Assembly: GCF_001655685.1 (NCBI RefSeq)
Contig: NZ_LYVF01000047.1
Span: 1 to 64,000 of the forward strand
DNA from: Desulfotomaculum copahuensis
GTDB lineage: Bacteria; Bacillota; Desulfotomaculia; Desulfotomaculales; Desulfovirgulaceae
DNA: 64,000 nt
Direction of reading: 5' to 3'
The position numbers and the translations under genes were made by a program. Shown here piece after piece: positions 11,203-19,563 of this stretch. The notes under the pieces were generated by a model. The model saw only the letters and a program-made list of their open reading frames with translations, did no database searches and had not been told where the DNA came from. Each line of letters opens with the position of its first letter. Position 1 is the first letter of the stretch.

Positions 11203-12450
11203 ATGAAGTGGAACAAAATTTTGATTCTGATCGGCATCGTTATTGTGGTTGCGGTGGTCGGTTTTGCCGCCGTAGCGCCGGAAGCCGGTCAAATCTCCGG
11301 CGCCGGCAAGTACCTGCCGGTGGTCAAAAATGTGATTTTGGGCCTGGACCTGCAGGGCGGTGTGCATGTGGTGCTGCAGGCGCATGATACGCCGCAGGCC
11401 AAGGTAAACCAGGAGACCATGAACCAGCTGAAGGCGGTGATTATGCGCCGGGTCAACGGCCTGGGCGTGGCGGAACCGACCATCCAGCAACAGGGCGCCA
11501 ACCGGCTGATTGTGGATATCGCCGGGATCAGCAATCCCAGCGAGGCGGTGCGCACCATGATCAAAACTGCCTTCCTGGAGTTCAAAACCCAGGATGGGAA
11601 AACCGTGCTTACCGGGGCCGACTTGAAGGATGCCCAGGAGGCGCAGGAGCCGAACTCGAATCAGGTGGTGGTCAACCTGACCTTTAACTCGGACGGGGCA
11701 CGCAAATTCGCCCAGGTGACCGCGGCCAATGTGGGCAAGCCGATCGGCATTTATCTGGATGGTAAACTGCTGCAAAATCCCACCGTGCAGGAACCGATTC
11801 CCAACGGCCGGGCACAGATCACCGGTTACCAGTCCCTGCAGGAAGCGCATAACATCGCTGTGTTGCTGCGTTCCGGCGCGCTGCCGGTGAAGGTGACGGT
11901 GGAGGAAATGCGCGCCGTCGGCCCGTCGCTGGGCGCCGATTCCATGGCCGCTTCCAAGCACGCCGGCCTGGTTGGTGTGATTGCCATTTTGATCTTCATG
12001 CTCATGTACTACCGGCTGCCCGGACTGGTGGCCGATTTCGCGCTGGTCATCTACAGCCTGGTGGTGCTGCTCATTTACGTCGGCCTGCACGTGACCATGA
12101 CCCTGCCGGGTATCGCCGCCTTCCTGCTTTCCATGGGTATTGCGGTGGATGCCAATGTGATTATCTTTGAACGTTTGAAGGAGGAACTGGCCACCGGCAA
12201 AACGCTGCGCTCGGCCATTGACACAGGTTTTAAGCGTGCTTTTGTGGCCATTTTCGACTCCAACGCCACCACCATGATTTCCGCCATCGTGCTGTATTTC
12301 TTTGGCACCGGCCCGATCCGCGGCTTTGCCGTCACACTGGGCATCGGGATCATCGCCAGCATGTTTACCGCGATCACCATGACCCGCTGGCTGCTGCACC
12401 TGGTGGCGGCCTGCGGCCTGGGTAAGAACCTGAAACTTTATGGAGCCTAA
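11203..12450 (+). CDS. secD: Protein translocase subunit SecD
   Basis: Proton-driven membrane protein that helps complete Sec-dependent export. The 415-residue protein has an N-terminal membrane segment, GLDLQGGVHVVLQ, a periplasmic P1 domain, the QSLQEAHNIAVLLRSGALPV segment before the membrane bundle, and SMGIAVDANVIIFERLKEEL in TM4. It lacks the large insertions of Proteobacterial SecD, as usual for Firmicutes. secF follows after 12 bases. Confidence 0.97.
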   Translation: MKWNKILILIGIVIVVAVVGFAAVAPEAGQISGAGKYLPVVKNVILGLDLQGGVHVVLQAHDTPQAKVNQETMNQLKAVIMRRVNGLGVAEPTIQQQGANRLIVDIAGISNPSEAVRTMIKTAFLEFKTQDGKTVLTGADLKDAQEAQEPNSNQVVVNLTFNSDGARKFAQVTAANVGKPIGIYLDGKLLQNPTVQEPIPNGRAQITGYQSLQEAHNIAVLLRSGALPVKVTVEEMRAVGPSLGADSMAASKHAGLVGVIAILIFMLMYYRLPGLVADFALVIYSLVVLLIYVGLHVTMTLPGIAAFLLSMGIAVDANVIIFERLKEELATGKTLRSAIDTGFKRAFVAIFDSNATTMISAIVLYFFGTGPIRGFAVTLGIGIIASMFTAITMTRWLLHLVAACGLGKNLKLYGA

Positions 12451-12462
12451 GGGGGGAAAACA

Positions 12463-13341
12463 GTGTCTTTACATTTTATCAAAGTACGTAAAATCTGGTA
12501 CGCCATATCCATTGCCGTTATCCTGCCCGGACTGATTTCCCTCTTTCTGCACGGTTTGAACCTGGGCATTGATTTTAAAGGCGGCAACATTCTGGAAGTG
12601 CGTTTCGATCAGCCGGTCACCGCGGATCAGGTGCGCAAAACAGTGGACGGGCTGCATCTGGGGGATAACACCATTCAGCAGAGCGGCGCAAACGATTACA
12701 TCGTCCGCACCAGGCATTTGACCCAGGATGAAAGTGATGCGTTGCTGGCCGCTTTAAACAAGATCCATAAGGCGACAATGATGCAAAACCAGTCCATCGG
12801 GCCGTCCTTCGGGCGTGAGTTGGCTATGAAGGCGGTTTGGGCGCTGCTCATCGCCATTGTACTCAAGTTGATTTACATCGCTTTCCGGTTTGAATTCAAG
12901 CAGGGCATCGCGGCCATCATTGCCCTGTTGCACGACACACTGGTGGTGCTCGGTATTTTCTCCCTTTTCCACCTGCAGGTGGACAGTTCGTTCGTGGCCG
13001 CCATTTTGACCACCATCGGCTATTCGATCAACGACACGATTGTCATCTTCGACCGGATCAGGGAAAACATGCGGGCGCGGAAAAAGGGCGAGGCTTTGGA
13101 AGACGTGGTCAATGTCAGCCTGTGGCAGACGCTGGCCAGATCCATCAACACCGTACTGATGGTCATCTTCGTCCTGGCGGCCCTGTATTTCCTGGGCGGC
13201 AGCACCATTCACGATTTCGTACTGGCCCTGCTGGTGGGCGTGATCAGCGGCGCCTATTCCTCCATCTGCAATGCCAGCCCGCTGTGGGTGGACTTCAAGC
13301 TGCTGGAGAAAAGGGGCAAAACCGGGACGGCCCGAGCCTGA
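12463..13341 (+). CDS. secF: Protein translocase subunit SecF
   Basis: Partner of SecD. The 292-residue protein has six predicted membrane segments, the SecF signature GIDFKGGNILEVRF, and GYSINDTIVIFDRIRENMR. GTG 12463 follows AAGGGGGGAAAAC. Two hairpins after the gene mark the end of the operon. Confidence 0.97.
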   Translation: MSLHFIKVRKIWYAISIAVILPGLISLFLHGLNLGIDFKGGNILEVRFDQPVTADQVRKTVDGLHLGDNTIQQSGANDYIVRTRHLTQDESDALLAALNKIHKATMMQNQSIGPSFGRELAMKAVWALLIAIVLKLIYIAFRFEFKQGIAAIIALLHDTLVVLGIFSLFHLQVDSSFVAAILTTIGYSINDTIVIFDRIRENMRARKKGEALEDVVNVSLWQTLARSINTVLMVIFVLAALYFLGGSTIHDFVLALLVGVISGAYSSICNASPLWVDFKLLEKRGKTGTARA

Positions 13342-13433
13342 GCCGTTCCCGGGAAGTAACACGTGCCGGGCTTCCATGCCTTACCGCCTCCGGCCGGGTG
13401 GAACGGTGCCAACGGGCGGTAAAAAGTAAATTG

Positions 13434-13494
13434 AAGACCGGTCCGGAAGGACCGGTCTTTCGGAAAAGGCAGCGCCGGGCGCTGTCTTTTTTTT
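13434..13494 (+). terminator. Double terminator after secF
   Basis: First hairpin: AAGACCGGTCC (13434-13444), GGAA loop, GGACCGGTCTT (13449-13459). Second hairpin: GGCAGCG pairs with CGCTGTC (13468-13486), followed by eight Ts. Confidence 0.85.
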
Positions 13495-13566
13495 GCGCTT
13501 GTTATTGAGTGCCGGACGTTTTTCCGGGGCAAATTAACTGTAACGCTTTGCTGGAGGCCGGCGAAA

Positions 13567-13866
13567 GTGGACGAAAGGGAAAGGCACATCCTGGAGGCGC
13601 TGCGGGATAAGATTGATGAACTGGCCCTGAACATGGAAAAAATGAAGCTGGCCGAATATGTGGACCTGCTCAACAAGCCCCGGCGGCTGCTCTATATCAA
13701 CTTTATTTCCGGTTTGGCCCGGGGACTGGGTATGGCTGTGGGTTTCGCCATTTTGGGGGCGATTATGATTCTGGTCCTGCAGCACCTGGTGCGTCTAAAC
13801 CTGCCGCTGATCGGCGGTTTCATCGCCGAAATCGTGGCCATCGTGCAGAACCGGCTGACACCCTGA
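13567..13866 (+). CDS. DUF5665 membrane protein
   Basis: A 99-residue protein with an amphipathic N-terminal helix (about 1-40, then LLNKPRRLLYINFISGLARGLGMAVGF in two parts) and one or two hydrophobic segments at about 45-90. This matches DUF5665, a family of unknown function in Firmicutes. GTG 13567 has GGAGG 9 bases upstream. The yteA-like gene follows after 28 bases. Confidence 0.75.
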   Translation: MDERERHILEALRDKIDELALNMEKMKLAEYVDLLNKPRRLLYINFISGLARGLGMAVGFAILGAIMILVLQHLVRLNLPLIGGFIAEIVAIVQNRLTP

Positions 13867-13894
13867 AATGAATAAACTAATGAGGTGAGCGCAT

Positions 13895-14617
13895 ATGCAA
13901 ACGGCACAACTGGAGGACTTCCGCCGGCGGCTCAAGGAAGAGAAACAGCAGCAACTGGAGCGGGTGAAGGCAATTAACAGGGACGGTTTAAATACGTCCA
14001 TGAGCGACTCGCTCGGCGAACTGTCGTTGTACGACAATGAGCCGGCGGACACCGGCTCGGAACTCTTTGAACGAAGCAAGGACTTTTCCCTGCGGGAAGC
14101 CGCCAAGATCAAAATCCGGGCCATAGATGAGGCGCTGGACCGGATCGAGCGGGGAACTTACGGCAATTGCGAGATCTGCGGCCGGCCGATCGCTGTGGAA
14201 AGGCTGCAGGCTGTCCCGTACACCACCGTTTGCATTCATTGCCGCCGGGACGATGAGCATGAGCCGGTCAGTTCGGTGCGCCCGATTGAGGAGGAGGTGG
14301 TGGATGAGCTTTACATGACCGCCTTCGATGAAAGCATGGACGGCGTGGAATACGACTTTGAGGATTCCTGGCAGGATGTGGCCCGCTACTCGGAGCATGC
14401 CGGGCACTCGGAGGCGGGCGCTTATTACGGCAATAACGAACTGGATGAAGAGGATCGCGGTTACGTGGAGGAGGTGGAAAACATTCCGTACGAAATCGGT
14501 GACGACGGGGTGATCTACCGGAACTACCGCGGCTTAGACGATGAAAGCGCGCCCCGGGAAAGAATCGACACAGGCATTGAACACAGCAAGCGGGAAGCGG
14601 ACAGCTCGTCTTACTGA
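13895..14617 (+). CDS. TraR/DksA-type zinc-finger protein, YteA family
   Basis: A 240-residue protein with an N-terminal coiled coil, the DNxPAD segment LYDNEPADTGSELFERSKD, and a four-Cys zinc finger (CEICGRP...CIHCRR) at about residues 90-115. This is the YteA family, DksA relatives restricted to spore formers and classed as sporulation proteins. The acidic C-terminal half is low in known motifs. An RNA polymerase secondary-channel role is inferred from DksA homology only. Confidence 0.85.
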   Translation: MQTAQLEDFRRRLKEEKQQQLERVKAINRDGLNTSMSDSLGELSLYDNEPADTGSELFERSKDFSLREAAKIKIRAIDEALDRIERGTYGNCEICGRPIAVERLQAVPYTTVCIHCRRDDEHEPVSSVRPIEEEVVDELYMTAFDESMDGVEYDFEDSWQDVARYSEHAGHSEAGAYYGNNELDEEDRGYVEEVENIPYEIGDDGVIYRNYRGLDDESAPRERIDTGIEHSKREADSSSY

Positions 14618-14969
14618 CCGCCATATTTTTAAACACGATCCACGAATGAAAAGTGGTATGCCGTGGTCGTCAGGATGCCGGTCCGGCGGTGCGAATTTCG
14701 CCGGACATAAACTGTTGCCCCGGACAGGCCGGCCATGCTATACTGGCATTATAGTCAGGCCGTGCATGCGGCCGGGCCTTGCCAGGCAGCGGAATGCCCG
14801 CGGGACTTCATTCTGGCCGCAGGATGATGGGCCCGCGGGCTTCTTTATACCGCTCAGACGCTGCGACAATACGGCAAACAACGATCTCCCGGCACGTTGC
14901 GGTTGAAAACAAGCCGTCAACATGTTCCGGCTGTCCATGGCCGTGCCCTTTAAAGCGAGGTATCACCCG
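14618..14969 (+). promoter_or_regulatory. Leader of the cation exporter: promoter and internal hairpin
   Basis: This 352-base gap holds no gene. TTGCCC (14715-14720) and TATACT (14739-14744), 18 bases apart, form a plausible sigma-A promoter. Downstream, GCCCGCGGG (14796-14804) pairs with CCCGCGGGC (14832-14840) ahead of TTCTTTAT. That gives an RNA leader of over 200 bases with an attenuator-like hairpin before a metal-ion transporter. I could not match it to a known riboswitch class. Confidence 0.45.
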
Positions 14970-15950
14970 ATGGATGAAAAAGTAAAGGTAGCCCGGCTTT
15001 CCATTGCTTCGAATACATTGCTCACCGCCGGCAAACTGACCGCCGGAGTGGCCATGAATTCGGTGGGTGTGATTTCCGAGGCCATTCACTCCGGACTGGA
15101 CCTGGTGGCGGCGCTGATCGCCTATTTTTCCGTGCTTCAGTCCAGTCGCCCGGCCGATGACCGGCATCTTTACGGCCACGGCAAGTTTGAGAATGTGGCG
15201 GCGATTGTGGAAGCGCTTCTGATTATCGGGGCCGGAATAATGATCATCGTTGAAGCGCTGCCCCGGCTGACCGACCCGCATCAAGTACATGCCCTGGGGT
15301 GGGGGGCACTGGTTATGGGCGTGTCGGCCGCGCTGAACCTGGTGGTTTCCACCGTACTCATGCGTACCGGCCGGCGCACCGGTTCGCCGGCGCTGGAAGC
15401 GGATGCCTGGCATTTGCGCACCGATGTTTACACTTCGGCCGGGGTGCTGACCGGCATTGTGATCATTCATTTTACCGGCCTTTATATTCTGGACCCGCTG
15501 ATTGCCATCGCCGTATCCCTGCTCATTTTCAAGGCGGCCATCGATTTGCTGCGCGGTTCCCTGGGCAGTATCGTGGATGTGCGTCTGTCCGACGATGAAG
15601 AGGCTGCCATTCAACGCATCTTGTCATCTTACAGCAGCAACTTCGTTCAGTTTCACGACCTGCGCACGCGGCGGGCCGGGCCGGACCGCTATGTCGACCT
15701 GCACCTGGTGGTGCCCCGCTGCCAGTCCATTGCCGCCGTGCACGAATTGTGCGACCGTATCGAAGCGGATTTGCAGGAAAACATGTCCGGCACCAGTGTA
15801 CTTATTCATACCGAACCCTGCCGGCCGGTCGGGGGGGATTGCCTGGTTTGCACGGTAAACATTGCCGTTTACCGCCGGGAAGAGCCTTCCTGTCACGAAT
15901 GCGACGGTCACGCCCACGCCGCCGGACAAAAATCGGAAACGGACGGTTGA
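14970..15950 (+). CDS. Cation diffusion facilitator family transporter
   Basis: Exports divalent metal ions in exchange for protons. The 326-residue protein has about six membrane segments, SEAIHSGLDLVAALIAYFSV with the HxxxD-type site in TM2, the HLYGHGKFEN loop, the DAWHLRTDVYTS site in TM5, and a cytoplasmic ferredoxin-like domain. The C-terminal tail is unusual: several Cys and His (CRPVGGDCLVCTV, then CHECDGHAHAAG) suggest an additional metal site. ATG 14970 has GCGAGG upstream. Metal specificity (Zn, Co, Fe or Mn) cannot be told. Confidence 0.92.
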   Translation: MDEKVKVARLSIASNTLLTAGKLTAGVAMNSVGVISEAIHSGLDLVAALIAYFSVLQSSRPADDRHLYGHGKFENVAAIVEALLIIGAGIMIIVEALPRLTDPHQVHALGWGALVMGVSAALNLVVSTVLMRTGRRTGSPALEADAWHLRTDVYTSAGVLTGIVIIHFTGLYILDPLIAIAVSLLIFKAAIDLLRGSLGSIVDVRLSDDEEAAIQRILSSYSSNFVQFHDLRTRRAGPDRYVDLHLVVPRCQSIAAVHELCDRIEADLQENMSGTSVLIHTEPCRPVGGDCLVCTVNIAVYRREEPSCHECDGHAHAAGQKSETDG

Positions 15951-16257
15951 TTGACAAAATTCGTTTTTTTCGACAGGATATATGCGTTTGGTGGCGAAGT
16001 ATTCTTAATGCGCCGTATACAACCCGGTGCGGGCGCCTGAATTTTTAAAGGTGCTTGCCGGCCGTTGTTCGCAGCGTTTTGAGAGACCGGAAAATTACCC
16101 TGTCCGCCACGGGGTGATCGGGTTTTGTCACCGGCCTGAGAAGGGTGAAGAAATTTCTCCACCCTTTTTGCTTTATTTATCACCCTTAAATTCATCACCG
16201 GGGACGTAATATAAAACAGCAATCCGATCACAAAAGGGGTGGCGTGCAGGAAAAGGG
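15951..16257 (+). terminator. Gap before sigI with a terminator
   Basis: No gene seen in these 307 bases. AAGGGTG (16141-16147) pairs with CACCCTT (16160-16166) followed by Ts, ending the upstream transcript. A TTGACA at 15951 has no convincing -10 at normal spacing. Confidence 0.6.
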
Positions 16258-16998
16258 ATGGTGCAGCCGGTGGAGGAAGTGGAAAAAAACCTCGCCCGGG
16301 CAAAAAACGGGGATCGACAGGCGCGGGAAGAACTACTGGCCGCCTGCCGCCCCTTTGTTGCCCGGGTGGCTGCGGGCATATGCCACCGGCACGTGGAGTG
16401 GGGACATGATGACGAATTGAGCGTGGGTTTGATTGCTCTGGATGAAGCCATCGACCGGTACGAAAAAAGCCGTGAAGTGCCCTTTCTGGCGTTTGCCCGG
16501 TTGATCATCCGCAGCCGGATTACCGATTACCTGCGGCGGGAATCCCGCCTGGCGGCACATCAGACCGCTTCCCTGGAAGTAGTACAGGAAGAGACGGGAG
16601 TCAGCCGGGCGGAAGCCGATCTGGCCTGGCAGGAATATCTGGCCCGGGAAACGGCCCGGGAACGGATGGAGGAAATTCAAGATTACGCCAGGCTGCTGGC
16701 GGACTTTGATATTAAATTTGCCGGTCTGGCCGCCTGTGCGCCCAAGCATCGTGACGCCAGGGCCGTGCTGTTGCATGTGGCCCGGACACTGGCCGGTGAC
16801 GGGGAGCTTTTCAACCGTTTGATGGCCGGTAAAAAGCTGCCCATTCAAGAGCTGTCCGCTTTGACCGGTGTACACCGCAAAACACTGGAACGGGGACGGC
16901 GGTATATCATCGCCATGGCACTGCTCTGGCGGCACTGCCGGGAATTTGTTTACCTTTGTCACTATCTCAAACCCGGAGCTTTCAAGGGGGGGGATTAA
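16258..16998 (+). CDS. sigI: RNA polymerase sigma-I factor
   Basis: Alternative sigma factor of the SigI family. In the 246-residue protein, region 2 is recognisable (HVEWGHDDELSVGLIALDEAIDRYEKSREVPFL in parts) with the conserved FARLIIRSRITDYLRRE, and the SigI C-terminal domain has ELSALTGVHRKTLERGRRYIIAMALLW in parts. In Bacillus it serves heat and cell-wall stress; in cellulolytic Clostridia it responds to polysaccharides. It is followed after one base by its membrane anti-sigma factor. Confidence 0.93.
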   Translation: MVQPVEEVEKNLARAKNGDRQAREELLAACRPFVARVAAGICHRHVEWGHDDELSVGLIALDEAIDRYEKSREVPFLAFARLIIRSRITDYLRRESRLAAHQTASLEVVQEETGVSRAEADLAWQEYLARETARERMEEIQDYARLLADFDIKFAGLAACAPKHRDARAVLLHVARTLAGDGELFNRLMAGKKLPIQELSALTGVHRKTLERGRRYIIAMALLWRHCREFVYLCHYLKPGAFKGGD

Positions 16999-16999
16999 C

Positions 17000-18043
17000 A
17001 TGCCGGCGGTTACCGGAATGATCGTCGAAATCAAGCAACATACCTGTATTGTCCTCACCCCGGACGGTGATTTCCGGGAGCTTTCCCTGCCGGCCGGTGA
17101 TGATTTGCAGCCGGGCCGGGTGATCACCGGCAACCCGCCGGTGCGCCGGTTTCTCTGGCAACCGTTGCTGATTGCCGCCTCGGTGCTGCTTTTGCTCGGC
17201 GGCGGCATGCTGTACCGGGGGTGGATGACCCGTGCAGTGGCTTATATTTCCCTTGATATCAACCCGAGTGTGGAAATGGCTCTGGACCGGCGGGAATTTG
17301 TACGCCAGGCCCGGGGTTTGAATAACGGCGGGGCGGTTTTGCTGAATGAGGCGCCGGTTGTGGGTGTCCCTCTGAAAGGCGCGATAAACAGCCTGCTCCA
17401 GGTGGCCGTCCGGGAGCATTATTTGCAACCGGAAGCACATAATGTGATTTTGGCCACCGTTACCACTTTGAACAACCAGCCGTCCCCTGATGTACAGGTA
17501 TTGCAGCAGTACATTAATCAGCCTTTGCAAAAATGCCGGCTTAATGCCGAGATAGTGGTGGATCAGGCGATGCCCGGAGTGCTCCGGCAGGCGCAGCAGG
17601 CGGGTTTGTCGGCCGGCCGTTATTTGTTGCTGCAGCGTTTGCAGTCAAAAGGAGTTGACATAAGCAGCGGTGAAATCAACCGCGAGGGCATGGCCCGGTT
17701 GGAACAGGAAAAACATATCAATATCGGGGAGCTTATGGCCCGAAAACAGGGTGGGCGGGGAAGAGCCGCTGCTCCCGGCGAAGTGCGGATAACCCCGTCG
17801 CCGGAACCGGCGCCGCCGGCAAGAGTAAAGAAGCCGGCAGTACCCATGCAGTCCGGATATCTCCGGGGAGACGTGGATTCCCCCCGGAAGGTTGAACCCC
17901 TACGGGTGATGAAACATCCGGAGGGGTGGCTGAACCCGCCCGGGCAACATGAATTGCGGGTCAAAGACCGGGGGGACGACCGTTCCGGTGGAAACAGGGG
18001 GGAGAAATTGTTTTGGCGGCGGAACCGCAATACGGGAAAATGA
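17000..18043 (+). CDS. rsgI: Membrane anti-sigma factor RsgI
   Basis: Sequesters SigI at the membrane. The 347-residue protein has the cytoplasmic RsgI_N domain (about residues 1-50: GMIVEIKQHTCIVLTPDGDF), one membrane segment (about 53-72), and the extracellular SEAL-type domain starting AYISLDINPSVEMALDR, followed by a Pro- and Arg-rich tail. No carbohydrate-binding module is attached, unlike cellulosomal RsgI proteins, so a polysaccharide-sensing role is unlikely. ATG 17000 follows GGGGGGG and lies two bases after the sigI stop. Confidence 0.93.
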   Translation: MPAVTGMIVEIKQHTCIVLTPDGDFRELSLPAGDDLQPGRVITGNPPVRRFLWQPLLIAASVLLLLGGGMLYRGWMTRAVAYISLDINPSVEMALDRREFVRQARGLNNGGAVLLNEAPVVGVPLKGAINSLLQVAVREHYLQPEAHNVILATVTTLNNQPSPDVQVLQQYINQPLQKCRLNAEIVVDQAMPGVLRQAQQAGLSAGRYLLLQRLQSKGVDISSGEINREGMARLEQEKHINIGELMARKQGGRGRAAAPGEVRITPSPEPAPPARVKKPAVPMQSGYLRGDVDSPRKVEPLRVMKHPEGWLNPPGQHELRVKDRGDDRSGGNRGEKLFWRRNRNTGK

Positions 18044-18064
18044 GGCAGGAGTTCAACTCCCGGG

Positions 18065-18103
18065 TGTCGAATAATAGAGGCATTGTGTCTACGTATTTAG
18101 ACA
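18065..18103 (+). promoter_or_regulatory. Spo0A-box-like sequence and inverted repeat
   Basis: TGTCGAA (18065-18071) matches the Spo0A box core. TGTCTA (18086-18091) and TAGACA (18098-18103) form an inverted repeat with a six-base spacer. Both lie in the 78-base gap before the sigma-54 activator and could be an operator for it. Confidence 0.35.
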
Positions 18104-18121
18104 ACAGCGGGAGTGAAGGCC

Positions 18122-19516
18122 TTGGGCAAAACTGCACTGATCGGGCAGATTGACGATAGCAGTCAATTGCTGGAAATGATCCTGGAGCTGTCCAGTGACG
18201 GTATTGTAGCCATAGATCGCAACTACCGGATTATTATGGCCAATCACAACTTTGCCGGTTTCTGGAATAAAAAGCCGGAGGATATAATCGGCAAAACTGT
18301 TTTTGAAGCCTATGGAGACAGCAAGCCTCTTTTCCCCCGGGCCATGGAAACCGGGGAAGCCGAATTCGGCTACCTGGCCAATTTAAACGGCCAGGAGATC
18401 ATTGCCAACCGGGTGCCGATTATTAAAAACGGTGAAATTGTCGGTGCCCTGGGAACGGTGGTTTTCCGGGATGTGGAAGATCTTTACGCCCTGATGAAAA
18501 AAATACGCAACCTAAAAAACCAGCTTGATTATTACCGGGATGAACTGGAGCGGGTGCACCGCACCAGATTTTCTTTTGACCAGATTATCGGCCGCAATGT
18601 GCAGTTCGAAGCGGTCAAGGAAACGGCCCGCCGGGTGGCCATGAGCACTTCCACCGTCTTGATCCAGGGCGAGAGCGGCACGGGCAAGGAGCTTTTCGCC
18701 CACGCCCTGCATACGGAAAGCATGCGCGGCAAGGGTCCTTTTGTGCGGGTGAACTGTGCCGCCGTACCGGAAAACCTGTTGGAATCAGAACTGTTCGGCT
18801 ACCAGGAAGGGGCCTTTACCGGCGCCCGCAAGGGCGGCCAGTTGGGCAAGTTTGAACTGGCGCATACAGGCACCATTTTTCTGGATGAAGTGGGGGACAT
18901 GCCCTTGTCCATGCAGGCCAAATTGTTGCGCGTGCTGCAGGAGAAGGAGATTGAGCGCCTCGGTGACAACCGGCCGCGCCGGATAGATGTGCGGGTGGTG
19001 GCCGCCACCAACCGCAACCTGGAAGAGTTGATCAACCGTCACGAATTCCGGGAGGATCTCTACTACCGGATTAATGTGGTTACTTTGAATATCCCCCCCT
19101 TGCGTGAACGGTTGGATGATCTGGAACTGCTGCTCGAGTTCTTTGTCCGCCGCTTCAACCGGCAATTCGGCCTGCGGGTGACCGGGGTTTCCCCCGCCGT
19201 ACTGGAGATCATGCGCTGTCATCAATGGCCGGGCAATGTCCGGGAACTGGAAAATGTAGTCGAACGGGCTTTTAATGTGCTGGACGGAACAGAAATTCAA
19301 AAAAGGCACCTGCCCCTCTACCTGCAGAAACTGGGCCTGGCCGGGAACCGGGAAAACAACCGGGCCGGCCTGCCCGTGCTGGTGGAAGAGGCGGAAAAAG
19401 AAGCCATTCTGGAAGCACTGGCTTCGTCCGGCGGGAATAAGCGCCAGGCCGCCCGGTTGCTGGGCATTTCCCGTGCCGGCCTGTACAAGAAGATCAAACG
19501 CTATCAGATTTCCTGA
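18122..19516 (+). CDS. PAS-domain sigma-54-dependent transcriptional activator
   Basis: Enhancer-binding protein for sigma-54 RNA polymerase. The 464-residue protein has a PAS domain (about 15-120), a short coiled coil, an AAA+ domain with Walker A GESGTGKE, the sigma-54 contact loop GAFTGA, Walker [10 protein letters not shown]-finger region, and a C-terminal Fis-type helix-turn-helix ([20 protein letters not shown]). The PAS ligand is unknown. TTG 18122 has GGGAG 8 bases upstream; GTG 18113 overlaps that site. Target promoters need not be adjacent; a possible one is at 49148. Confidence 0.93.
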   Translation: MGKTALIGQIDDSSQLLEMILELSSDGIVAIDRNYRIIMANHNFAGFWNKKPEDIIGKTVFEAYGDSKPLFPRAMETGEAEFGYLANLNGQEIIANRVPIIKNGEIVGALGTVVFRDVEDLYALMKKIRNLKNQLDYYRDELERVHRTRFSFDQIIGRNVQFEAVKETARRVAMSTSTVLIQGESGTGKELFAHALHTESMRGKGPFVRVNCAAVPENLLESELFGYQEGAFTGARKGGQLGKFELAHTGTIFLDEVGDMPLSMQAKLLRVLQEKEIERLGDNRPRRIDVRVVAATNRNLEELINRHEFREDLYYRINVVTLNIPPLRERLDDLELLLEFFVRRFNRQFGLRVTGVSPAVLEIMRCHQWPGNVRELENVVERAFNVLDGTEIQKRHLPLYLQKLGLAGNRENNRAGLPVLVEEAEKEAILEALASSGGNKRQAARLLGISRAGLYKKIKRYQIS

Positions 19517-19563
19517 CCGGTTCACCGGAGCCGTTCCGGCCGGGTAACGGGAGGGTGGGCCGT

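Noticed and set aside
11170-12399. Long minus-strand open frame (409 codons) opposite secD
   Set aside because: It is the antisense shadow of a certain gene; GC-rich coding DNA often leaves long antisense frames.
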